Below are positions 35,561 through 43,285 of a DNA stretch of 64,000 nucleotides, piece after piece. The translations under genes were made by a program, and so were the position numbers. Below the pieces are notes generated by a model. The model ran no database searches, was not told the origin of the DNA, and worked only from the letters and a program-made list of their open reading frames with translations. Location of the stretch: positions 4,526,001-4,590,000 of the forward strand of contig OZ244625.1 of the NCBI GenBank assembly GCA_965218555.1, read 5' to 3'. Position 1 is the first letter of the stretch. The number at the start of each line of letters is the position of its first letter. This DNA is from JAPPLB01 sp965218555. Lineage in GTDB: Bacteria; Acidobacteriota; Terriglobia; Bryobacterales; UBA6623.

Positions 35561-35981
35561 CGTCCGATGCCCTCCGCCGCCGCTCGCGGTATAGGTTGGC
35601 GGTCTCTCGCGAATCGAAGCCGCGCAAACGTGCATCGATCGCCACACCATAACGCTCCCTGCCGCGGGCCACGCTGACCTTGAGCTCTCGTACATCGCCG
35701 AGCGCAAGCTCGGGACCTCGTTCCCAGGTAGGGCAGTAGCCGCCGAAAGTCTCCATGCGTAGCTGAACCGCTTGTCGAAGTGTGTCTGCCCACTTATCGG
35801 AGAGGAAACACAGGTCGATGAGGGCGACCGACAAGGGGCCGTCGTTGAGGACGAGCGCGGTGGCCCGCAGATCCATATCGAGTCCGGCGGCGCGAACGTG
35901 CTTCTGGGCCATCCAGGTCCCGGCGGGGATATGCGCGGGAGGATTGATCAGCGTGCGCCCGAAGCCTGCGTGGAGTGCCAT
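35553..35981 (-). pseudogene. in-frame fusion: ceramidase-like N-terminus + HyuB C-terminus
   Basis: A 142-codon open frame with two unlike halves. Residues 1 to about 74 (FGRTLINPPAHIPAG, DMDLRATALVLNDG, ALIDLCFLSDKWADTLRQA) match the beginning of the ceramidase-like family also found at 5573-6982. Residues from about 78 to the end (FGGYCPTWERGPELALGDV, then KVSVARGRERYGVAID) align with the extreme C-terminus of the HyuB at 3816-5576 (GGYGPPHERDPEAVLADV, KVTVARAREVYRVIVD). So a deletion of some 2.7-3 kb has removed most of both genes and joined the ends in frame near 35750. The stop overlaps the hyuA start by 8 bases. A function for the chimera is unlikely but it may keep hyuA translation coupled. 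Confidence 0.75.
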
Positions 35982-36088
35982 GTCGTTCTGTTCGGGCTCG
36001 TCACACGCGCGCAGTGTACAATGTCTCGTGCGCTGCGGCAACCCGGCGCGTGCGGAGCAGAGACAATCGAAGCGCTACGGAGTCAACG

Positions 36089-37003
36089 ATGACGGCTTGT
36101 GAAAGGCGATTGCTCGCTGCTGTTTTTATTGCGCCCGCACTGTTGGCAGCCGACGTCCCCGTGCTGCGCACCGAATCCAGCCAGTGGGTGACGATCTTGC
36201 ACCGCGGGCTGGCGGCGAGCTGGAGGATGCAATTCCCCGAGGCGGTCGGGACTGCGGACTCCTTCCACCTAGTCTGGCACCCGATCCCGGTGCACTGGCG
36301 GACTCACCCCGATGGGGCGATTTCTTATGACTGGCAGGCCTCCGGTGAGTGGATTCGCGAGGCCACGGAGAAAGTGGATCTACGGGGCTATGCGCTCAAG
36401 ACGGGTATCGGTCTCACGGCCCGGATGAGGGCCTCGACCGACAGGATCGATCTGTCGCTAAGGTTGGAGAACCTCAGCGACGCGCCGCTGCGGCAGTTGT
36501 GGTGCGACGGCGGCGACTTGCAGCATCAGACCGAGCGTTTCATCGACCGCGACGCATCCCGCACCTTCATCCGCACGGCCGGAGGGCTGGTGCGGTTGTC
36601 GGAGACTGATCGAACCCAGCGCATCCGGGCGCTGTACGTGTTTGATCCGCTGTGGTACCAAGCGCGGCGAGTGCGGACATGGGAATACTTTTGGGGCCGC
36701 AGCGACACGCGGCCGCTGGCGACGCTGGTTGCTGCCGAGGCGGCCGAGGGCAGCGGTGCGGTCGGCATCGGCTATGAGCATGCCATCGGACTGATGCAGA
36801 ACTCCGACAGCCATCACTGCATGCACTCGCTGCCGTTTTTCGGGGACTTGGCGCCGGGTGAGGCGCGGGTGCGCCGGGGTGTGATTCTTTTCGGATCGAA
36901 CGTTGCGGAACTGTTCCAACGATTTGCGAAGCTGGGCTATCGGCCCGACCTCACCCCACCCGAGCCGGCGGCAGCTTCGCAGCGGCCGGCGGAAAGGAAG
37001 TGA
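36089..37003 (+). CDS. exported protein of unknown function
   Basis: A 304-residue protein. ATG 36089 has GGAG 7 bases ahead and gives a signal peptide (RRLLAAVFIAPALLAADVPV). The remainder is a globular, beta-rich, tryptophan-containing sequence (SQWVTILHRGLAASWRM, ISYDWQASGEWIREATEKV, LSLRLENLSDAPLRQLWCDG, GIGYEHAIGLMQNSDSHHCM) with conserved-looking cysteines and histidines. It resembles the carbohydrate-binding or galactose-mutarotase-like folds often found in planctomycete and acidobacterial secreted proteins, but I do not recognise a family. It ends 3 bases before the FAD oxidoreductase, so the two are an operon. Confidence 0.7.
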   Translation: MTACERRLLAAVFIAPALLAADVPVLRTESSQWVTILHRGLAASWRMQFPEAVGTADSFHLVWHPIPVHWRTHPDGAISYDWQASGEWIREATEKVDLRGYALKTGIGLTARMRASTDRIDLSLRLENLSDAPLRQLWCDGGDLQHQTERFIDRDASRTFIRTAGGLVRLSETDRTQRIRALYVFDPLWYQARRVRTWEYFWGRSDTRPLATLVAAEAAEGSGAVGIGYEHAIGLMQNSDSHHCMHSLPFFGDLAPGEARVRRGVILFGSNVAELFQRFAKLGYRPDLTPPEPAAASQRPAERK

Positions 37004-37006
37004 GCA

Positions 37007-38176
37007 ATGGAAAAGACCGCGGACGCCGTCGTGATCGGCGGCGGCATCATGGGAGCCGCCACGGCCCATTTTCTGGCCAAGCAGCAATTCGGCAAGGTGG
37101 TACTGCTGGAAAAGAGCAGACTGGCCGCCGTGAGCACCGGCCACTCGGCGGCCATTGTACGAACCTTCTACTCGAACCCGCTGACCTTGCGGCTGGCGTT
37201 GCGGGCTCGGGAGATGTTCGAGAACGCCGAGCAGGAGTTGGGGGGCGACTGCGAATTCCGGCGCACCGGCTATTGCTGCATCTTTGCGGAGAAGGCGGCC
37301 CCGACCGGCGAGCAGTTGCTGGCGATCGAGCGGCCCGCGGGGGTGCTGGCGGAGCGGGTATCGCGCGCCCAGATCCAAGAGTTGGCGCCCCTGCTCAACG
37401 TCGATGATGTGCTGTTCGGGATCTACGAGCCCCTTTCCGGTTACGTCAATCCGGTCAAGACCACCGCGAATCTGGTGGGCCGCGCGAAGGACTGGGGCCT
37501 GCGGGCCTATGAAGGCGTCCGCGCCACGCGCATTTGTTTGCAGGGAGAGCGCGTCAGCGCCGTCGAGACCGATCAGGGGACGATCGCAACCGGGGTGGCC
37601 GTCAACGCGGCCGGCGGCTGGGGGCGCGCCCTGGGTCTGACGGTCGGGTTGAACTATTCGTTGCGCTGGAGCCGCGAGACCGACCTCGTCATGCAACGGC
37701 CGGCGGGCTGCGGCAGCTTCCCCGTTATCGCCGACCCCAACCTGCAGGTCTACCTGCGGCCGCACGGCGACAATCAGGTGCTGGCCGGGCTGGGGCCGCC
37801 CAAAGAGATCGAGCCGCTCGACATCGACGACTATGATCCCTTGATTGACGCCGCGCAGCGGGGACGCATCGAGAAGGGGCTGTTTCAAAGGATGCCGGCG
37901 CTGCGGGATCAGGACTATGTGAAGGGCTGGGCCTCGATGTATACCGTCACCGATGATTGGCATCCGCTGATCGGACCCGAACCGGGCCTGGAGGGCTACT
38001 ATGCGGCCTTCGGCGGCAGCGGCCACGGCTTCAAGCTGGGACCACCCGTCGCCGAATCGCTGAGCAACATCATCGCCGGGCTGCCCCCGCCCATCGATAT
38101 CCACCCCTTCCGCCCCCAGCGCTTCATCGAAGGGGAACTGTTTACCTCCGCTTGGGGCAGCGGCAACCGCGCCTAG
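37007..38176 (+). CDS. FAD-dependent amine oxidase (DAO / sarcosine-oxidase-beta-like)
   Basis: A 389-residue DAO-family flavoprotein. The dinucleotide-binding motif VIGGGIMGAATAHFLA is at residues 10-25, with the ribose-binding Glu in VVLLEKSRLA. HSAAIVRTFYSNP and the C-terminal GWASMYTVTDDWHPLIGP plus AAFGGSGHGFKLGP are the standard blocks of sarcosine oxidase beta, glycine oxidase and D-amino-acid oxidase relatives. It oxidises secondary or primary amines such as sarcosine with O2 or a quinone as acceptor. Its last codon and TAG stop form the CTAG at 38173-38176 that received an IS481 element. Genome context (HyuA, threonine aldolase) would fit a sarcosine/glycine route. Confidence 0.88.
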   Translation: MEKTADAVVIGGGIMGAATAHFLAKQQFGKVVLLEKSRLAAVSTGHSAAIVRTFYSNPLTLRLALRAREMFENAEQELGGDCEFRRTGYCCIFAEKAAPTGEQLLAIERPAGVLAERVSRAQIQELAPLLNVDDVLFGIYEPLSGYVNPVKTTANLVGRAKDWGLRAYEGVRATRICLQGERVSAVETDQGTIATGVAVNAAGGWGRALGLTVGLNYSLRWSRETDLVMQRPAGCGSFPVIADPNLQVYLRPHGDNQVLAGLGPPKEIEPLDIDDYDPLIDAAQRGRIEKGLFQRMPALRDQDYVKGWASMYTVTDDWHPLIGPEPGLEGYYAAFGGSGHGFKLGPPVAESLSNIIAGLPPPIDIHPFRPQRFIEGELFTSAWGSGNRA

Positions 38177-39077
38177 CTGTGGAACCTCAACAGGTTGTTC
38201 CCAGTCAGGCCGAGACGGCTGATGGGTGGGTAGGCTTTAAGACTAGCGTGCGGCCGGTGCCAATGGTAGCGGTGGAGCCAGGGTGCGAGGCATTGGGCGC
38301 GCTGCGAGGAGGTGTTGTAGGTGAGGGCGTAGGCCCACTCGCGCAGGGCGGTCTGGATGAAGCGTTCGGCTTTGCCGTTGGCAGGTGGGGTGAAGGGCCG
38401 GGTGTAGCGATGGCGCAGGCGGTGTTGGGCGCAGCGCGCATTGAAGGCTCGGGAACGGTAACACCCGCCGTTGTCAGTAAGTACGCGACGGACGCGGATG
38501 CCGAGGCGGCGGTTTGGTCGGGGTAGAGCTGAGAGAAGGCAAGGCGGGAGTGGTCGTCGATGCAGACAAGGAGGTATTCCCGGCCGGCGCCGGGGCTGGT
38601 GTGGCCCCGGTCCCCGGTGAGGCGGTGACCGGGGCGGTGAAAGCGGCCGAGTTTCTTGATATCAAGGTGCAGCAGGTCGCCCGGGCGGGGATGTTCGTAG
38701 CGGCGGACGGGTGGCGCCGGGTCGAGGGCACAGAGGCGGGCAAGGCCCTGGCGGCGGAGGACCCGACTGACGGTAGCAGGCGCCACCCCGACAGTGGCGG
38801 CGATCTGTGCGCCGGTCCAGCGCAGCCGGCGCAAGGCGGTGATGCGGCTGATGACGGTGGCCGGTATCGTCCGTGGCGAGCGATGCGGACGCGAGCTGCG
38901 GTCGAGCAAGCCGTCGGCGCCCTCGGCCCGATAGCGGTCTACCCACTTGCGCACGGTGTGCGCACAGACCCCGAAGACGTTGGCCACCGCCTTCGGGGTC
39001 TGGCCCTCGTCGAGGATCCGCCGGACAACAGCGGCTCGACTTTGCGGGGTCAACTTGGCATTCTGATGGATGTTCAC
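38177..39077 (-). pseudogene. IS481-family transposase, frameshifted by a 46-bp deletion
   Basis: The first ~195 residues match the intact copy: helix-turn-helix (GQTPKAVANVFGVCAHTVRK), a second HTH (ALRRLRWTGAQIAATVGVAP), and the first catalytic Asp (CIDDHSRLAF). After DQTAA the frame shifts, because 46 bp present in copy 2 are missing between two ACCGCC direct repeats. The second Asp and the Glu of the DDE triad are therefore lost. The shifted frame remains open to the end of the element, ending in low-complexity Pro/Ser/Thr-rich sequence. Confidence 0.9.
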
Positions 39078-39163
39078 TCGGTCCTCCTTCCGGGAAACTG
39101 TGTGCTGGGTACCCTCAGTTTCCTCGGTCGGGACCGAGTGAACAACCTATTGAAAGATCACAG
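38177..39163 (-). mobile_element. IS481-family element, copy 1 (decayed)
   Basis: A 987-bp element flanked by CTAG on both sides (38173-38176 and 39164-39167). Terminal inverted repeats begin CTGTGATCTTTCAATAGGTT and CTGTGGAACCTCAACAGGTT. It is the same element as the copy at 54155-55187 but 46 bp shorter. CTAG targets are known for IS481 itself. The left CTAG is the end of the FAD oxidoreductase stop codon; the right CTAG has been used by the IS630 element. Confidence 0.9.
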
Positions 39164-39166
39164 CTA

Positions 39167-40315
39167 GTGTACTGTCCCGGAAATGCATGATATATTAATG
39201 GGCAACTTTTGGTTTCTGGAGGTATGCCCATGCCACGCGGTCGCCCCGTTGCTCCCATCACTCTCCGTGAAAGCGAGGAAACGGAACTGCGGAGCCTCGC
39301 CCGCTCCCGAACGCTGCCGCATAGTCTGGTGCGGAGGGCCCAGATTGTGCTCGCCTGCGCCGCAGGCGTTCCCGGCTCGACCGTAGCCCGGCGTCTCGGT
39401 GTCACCAATACGACCGTTGGCAAGTGGCGCAAGCGCTATCGTGAACAGGGAATCTCCGGACTCCACGATGAACTGTGTCCCGGACGCCCCCGCAGGCATG
39501 ACGATGAACGTGTTGCCGAAGTCATCAACACGGCCCTCGGAACCGACCCCCCGGATGGTTCGCACTGGAGCGTGCGTTCGATGGCCCAACACACGGGAGT
39601 CTCGAAGAGTACGGTCCAGCGGTGGTTCGAGCTGTTCGGCGTGCAGCCGCATCGCCAGCGGCATTTCAAGATTTCCAACGACCCGTTCTTCGTCGAGAAA
39701 GTCCGCGACATCGTCGGTCTCTACCTCAACCCCCCGGACCACGCCGTGGTGCTCTCGGTCGATGAGAAGACCCAGGTCCAGGCTCTTCAGCGGACTCAGC
39801 CCCTCCTCCCGATGGGCCTTGGCTACCTCGAAGGCGTCACCCACGACTACCAACGTCACGGTACGACCACTCTGTTCGCTGCTCTCGATGTTGCCACGGG
39901 GCAAGTCATCACACGCTGTAAACCGCGACACCGCCATCAGGAGTTCCTCGCTTTCCTGCGTCAGATCGACGGCAGTGTGCCGCGCAACCTCGACATCCAT
40001 CTCATCGTCGATAACTATGCCACCCACAAACATCCCAAAGTTCGTGCCTGGCTCGCCCGGCGTCCTCGCTACCACCTTCATTTCACCCCAACCTATGCCT
40101 CCTGGCTCAACCAAGTCGAACGCTGGTTCGGCATCATTACCCAGAAGGCCATTCGCCGTGGTTCCTTCTCCAGCGTCAAGGCTCTCGTCCGTAACATTGA
40201 GCGCTTCGTCGAACACTACAACGCCAACACCAGCCCCTTCGTCTGGACCGCCACGGCCGAATCCATCCTCGCCAAGATCGAACGACTTTGTTTATATATT
40301 TCCGGGACAGTACAC
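39167..40315 (+). mobile_element. IS630-family element inserted into the IS481 target CTAG
   Basis: A 1149-bp element with perfect 18-bp terminal inverted repeats (GTGTACTGTCCCGGAAAT at 39167-39184 and its complement at 40298-40315). The flanks are C-TA on the left and TA-G on the right, i.e. insertion in CTAG with TA duplication, the known IS630 target. That CTAG is the right-hand duplication of the adjacent IS481 copy, so the IS630 came later. Confidence 0.92.
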
Positions 40316-40318
40316 TAG
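39230..40318 (+). CDS. IS630-family transposase
   Basis: About 362 residues. Start 39230 has GGAGG seven bases upstream; an in-frame ATG at 39224 is too close to it. N-terminal HTH (LACAAGVPGSTVARRLGV), a second HTH region (VRSMAQHTGVSKSTVQRW), then the DDE core: Asp in LSVDEKTQVQA, Asp in HLIVDNYATHKHP, Glu in WLNQVERWFGIITQKAIRRG. All three are intact. The stop codon TAG (40316-40318) is not within the element: it is made by the TA duplication plus the following target G. Confidence 0.92.
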   Translation: MPRGRPVAPITLRESEETELRSLARSRTLPHSLVRRAQIVLACAAGVPGSTVARRLGVTNTTVGKWRKRYREQGISGLHDELCPGRPRRHDDERVAEVINTALGTDPPDGSHWSVRSMAQHTGVSKSTVQRWFELFGVQPHRQRHFKISNDPFFVEKVRDIVGLYLNPPDHAVVLSVDEKTQVQALQRTQPLLPMGLGYLEGVTHDYQRHGTTTLFAALDVATGQVITRCKPRHRHQEFLAFLRQIDGSVPRNLDIHLIVDNYATHKHPKVRAWLARRPRYHLHFTPTYASWLNQVERWFGIITQKAIRRGSFSSVKALVRNIERFVEHYNANTSPFVWTATAESILAKIERLCLYISGTVH

Positions 40319-40378
40319 CCACCCTCTTGCATGTCGAACGGCTGAGAGTAAGCGATAAGCCGAAAAAAGGCTGTAGAG

Positions 40379-40404
40379 AATAACTTTGCGATGTCGAAGT
40401 TATT
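40379..40404 (-). terminator. possible terminator after tRNA-Thr
   Basis: An 8-bp inverted repeat (AATAACTT/AAGTTATT, 10-base loop) immediately 3' of the tRNA on the minus strand, followed after about 12 bases by a run of six T (minus strand). Spacing of the T run is longer than ideal. Confidence 0.4.
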
Positions 40405-40416
40405 GAAAACAAATGG

Positions 40417-40489
40417 AGCCACGGGTCGGAGTCGAACCGACGACCTGCGGTTTACGAAACCGCTGCTCTACCAACTGAGCTACCGTGGC
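40417..40489 (-). tRNA. tRNA-Thr (anticodon CGU)
   Basis: A complete 73-nt cloverleaf on the minus strand. The acceptor stem pairs GCCACGG with CCGTGGC, the D arm contains AGCTCAGTTGGTAGAGC, the anticodon arm reads GCGGT-TTCGTAA-ACCGC with anticodon CGT, and the T arm contains GGTTCGACTCC. CCA is not encoded. Reads ACG codons. Confidence 0.95.
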
Positions 40490-40810
40490 CTAAGGCGAGA
40501 ACCTTTGTATTTTATCAACGAGGTGTCTCACCATGATCCCATGAGTACGTGGAGTCGGGGTGATACAGAAATTCAACGAAGGCGAGGGTTCGCGAGATCT
40601 TCGTCTCGATCCACAGATTGCTGTATTCGACGGTCCTGGGAGCGGTTGTCCCGCATGTGAGCCCGTCACGCCCGCACAGTACGAGGGCGGCAATGGCCGA
40701 TCCATCAAATTCGCAGGGCAGGTAGAGCTTTAAATCCGCCGTAATTTACATGCGTGCATGGTCATTCCATCACGCACTGCAAGACCTGCCTCCACGCATC
40801 GAGACGTTGC
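40490..40810 (-). other. intergenic region upstream of tRNA-Thr
   Basis: About 320 bases upstream of the tRNA on its strand and downstream of the stop of the PHP-domain gene. Short open frames are present in several phases but none has a ribosome site or recognisable sequence. It presumably carries the tRNA promoter. Nothing else seen. Confidence 0.4.
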
Positions 40811-43144
40811 TCAGCGGCCGACCGTCACGCGGTGAGGACTCGACCAGGCTTGATGGCCTTCGGCTACTTTAAGGTTGCCTGGGTAGTGGGGCGATACGCC
40901 TTCGATCTCGATGCGCCAGTAATACCAGTGAAAGCCCTTTGCCGGCGTGTCTGTATAGGACTTCTGAAGCGACATCCGGCCGTCGCCGGGGACAACGAGA
41001 ATCTCGTCCCCATCCTTGACAAGGACAGCCCGCACGAGCGTCCGGGGCGTGCGCACATCGAGTGTCAGCTCGACCGGACCCGCGCTCTCAACGTCCTGTC
41101 CCATGAAGACACCATTCGCGCGCGCGTCGATCTCGATGCGTGATCCGTTCGTGGCGAAAACGCGGCGGTCTTTAATGGCTTGGAGGATCGCGGCCGGCGT
41201 CAGCTCGGGGGCGTAGATCCCGGTAAGACCGCCGCCCGTACCGGGGCTGCGGCGATGGCCATCGCTTGTGGCGACGAAGCCCACCTTGAATCCAGCCGAC
41301 AAATCGCGGTGAATCTTCTCAGGCTTGTCCATGAAAACGGCCCAACCCGAGGCTGCCTCGATATTGCCTTCGCAAGGACGCCGAATCAGCCGAAAGTGCG
41401 GGTGCTGCGTATTCATCACCCCGCCCGCGGCTTCGACGAGATCACAGAGTTCGTCGAAGTTGCCGTTGTTCTCTGCGTGCCGGATCAGCGGCGTCTCGTT
41501 ACCCGCGAAGATCACTGTCCGGTGATTGGGGCGCTTATCATCCGTGCGGTCGGACCACTCCCAGCCGGGCAGGGCAATGAACCTTCCAGGCTCCGTGTAC
41601 TTGCGGCTCAGATAGACGCCGAAACGATAGGTCGATTCCGGCAACATTCCGCCGCGGAGAGAGCCCTGAGGATTGGCGTCAAGCCACGAGGAAGCATCGT
41701 TTTCCTGCAAGACGATGACGTCGATCTTGGCCTTATCGCGGGCATAGTTCAACAGCTCATCGGGCTCGCCTTCGGCGTCTTGCGTCAAGGCGCTGTGTGC
41801 GTGTAGGTCGCCCCAGTAGAGATAGTGCGTTTCACCGCCGATCTTGATGGACCTCCGTGGGCCGAAGTCGCGTAGAGGAAGCCTTTGCGGTTTCCATCCG
41901 GCATCGCTAGTGGGTATTCGAATCGGTTGGGCGCGCGCGAGATCGACGTGGAGCGTGCGGTAGTTGTGCATCCGGTCCATGCCGAGCAAGGTCAGCACGC
42001 CGTTGTCGGCGCGGCGTGAGTTAGGCACTTCATAGCTGATGAGACCAGCGTGGACACGAACGGGTTCAGACCACTCTTTTCCATCGAACCGCAACCCGAA
42101 CAACTCGCCGGGCTCGGTGCTTCGGTCGACAACAATTTTGTGCTCCCAAAGAAGCCAGACGTGACCGGCGTCTTCAACCAGCATCGGGTGGCGGCGACGG
42201 CCGGAGTAGCCGGTGACGATCGCCGGCTCGGGCTCCATTGGGAAGAGCAGGCCGTGGCTCAGGTTCGCGATGTCCGTGCTTTCGTCTTTCTCCAGGAGCC
42301 TCCACTGCCCGCTCTCCCTACGCGCTGCCTGCAGGGTGTTCCATTGATCGATTGCGCCGTCTCCTGCGGTCACATCGATGTTCGCGATCCAAGCGACAAC
42401 CAGACCCGTCCCCGAACCGTAAACGGCCGTGGGCTTAAGGCAACTCTTCCCGGGTGGCGACAGACGTTCGATCGGGCCGGGCTCGGGGGTGATACGGCGT
42501 CCGAAGACCGCGTAGTCCGGGTTCTCATAGCGATCCCAAAAGGCCCACAGTTCGCCTTCCGGACTGGCGGCAAGCGTGGGCCGATGTGAAGTCTTTGTAG
42601 GTTCTGACACGGTACCGGTACGTCCCCAATGCTCGCCGTCCCAGACACGCACCCGGATGCGCTGCGGTTCGCCGCCATGGTCTTCCCATGCGACGGCGAC
42701 CTTGCCCGAAAATACCGTCGCCGCCGGCAGGAGAGCATGCCGCCCTCGGGTGCTGATCGGTTCGATCGGCTCCCAAAAACCGTCGTTCAGACGCCGCTCG
42801 ACGATTCGCCAGAAACCGTCTCTCTCTACCTGCCAAAAGGCCCAGCCCGACCGAGCGTCCGTCGCGACGAAGACGGGTTGGTAGTAGACGCCGACGCCGG
42901 CAGTGAGTTGCCGTGCATGGGCACGGCGGGAGTTGTCGAAACGCGTTGAATAGATCCTTTCGTGGTGCAGCTTATAGGTGTTCCAGACGTAGGTAATCGG
43001 GCCGTTGGGGTGGAGGTCAAAGGTTCCTTGATGGGCGAGGCCGTGGTGGTCGGCATTGACGACCATCTCGTAGGGGAGGTGCTGAGCGGGCGAGATTCCG
43101 GCCAGAGTGAGAAGTAAGGCCGAGAGAAGGAGGTGTTGCTTCAT
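40811..43144 (-). CDS. exported PHP-type metallohydrolase-like protein (DUF3604-like)
   Basis: A 777-residue protein with a signal peptide (MKQHLLLSALLLTLAGISPA) when started at 43144 (an alternative ATG is at 43165). The first ~430 residues look like a beta-propeller-type sensor or carbohydrate-reading module with repeated W-containing strands (WAFWQVERDGFWRIVERR, ELWAFWDRYENPDYAVFG). From about residue 440 a PHP-like domain appears: LYWGDLHAHSALTQDAEG, ALPGWEWSD, MNTQHPHFRL and ATSDGHRRSPG are the metal-binding HxH, H and D/H motifs. PHP proteins hydrolyse phosphoesters or related bonds; the substrate is unknown. A second PHP-type exported protein is at 47236-49497. Confidence 0.82.
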   Translation of the reverse strand: MKQHLLLSALLLTLAGISPAQHLPYEMVVNADHHGLAHQGTFDLHPNGPITYVWNTYKLHHERIYSTRFDNSRRAHARQLTAGVGVYYQPVFVATDARSGWAFWQVERDGFWRIVERRLNDGFWEPIEPISTRGRHALLPAATVFSGKVAVAWEDHGGEPQRIRVRVWDGEHWGRTGTVSEPTKTSHRPTLAASPEGELWAFWDRYENPDYAVFGRRITPEPGPIERLSPPGKSCLKPTAVYGSGTGLVVAWIANIDVTAGDGAIDQWNTLQAARRESGQWRLLEKDESTDIANLSHGLLFPMEPEPAIVTGYSGRRRHPMLVEDAGHVWLLWEHKIVVDRSTEPGELFGLRFDGKEWSEPVRVHAGLISYEVPNSRRADNGVLTLLGMDRMHNYRTLHVDLARAQPIRIPTSDAGWKPQRLPLRDFGPRRSIKIGGETHYLYWGDLHAHSALTQDAEGEPDELLNYARDKAKIDVIVLQENDASSWLDANPQGSLRGGMLPESTYRFGVYLSRKYTEPGRFIALPGWEWSDRTDDKRPNHRTVIFAGNETPLIRHAENNGNFDELCDLVEAAGGVMNTQHPHFRLIRRPCEGNIEAASGWAVFMDKPEKIHRDLSAGFKVGFVATSDGHRRSPGTGGGLTGIYAPELTPAAILQAIKDRRVFATNGSRIEIDARANGVFMGQDVESAGPVELTLDVRTPRTLVRAVLVKDGDEILVVPGDGRMSLQKSYTDTPAKGFHWYYWRIEIEGVSPHYPGNLKVAEGHQAWSSPHRVTVGR

Positions 43145-43285
43145 GTCCGGCATGATAGCAACCAAGGCGGGTTGGACTTGGGGAGGCTGATGAGTCGGAG
43201 AGCCAAGATCAAGGTCGGCTTGGCGGATGGAGAACCTGCGGCGGTACGGGGTTCCGCTCCGTCCTTATTCCAAATACGGTTATGC

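Noticed and set aside
40417..40489. tRNA-Thr as an integration site for a genomic island
   Set aside because: No integrase gene and no repeat of the tRNA 3' end was seen in the window.
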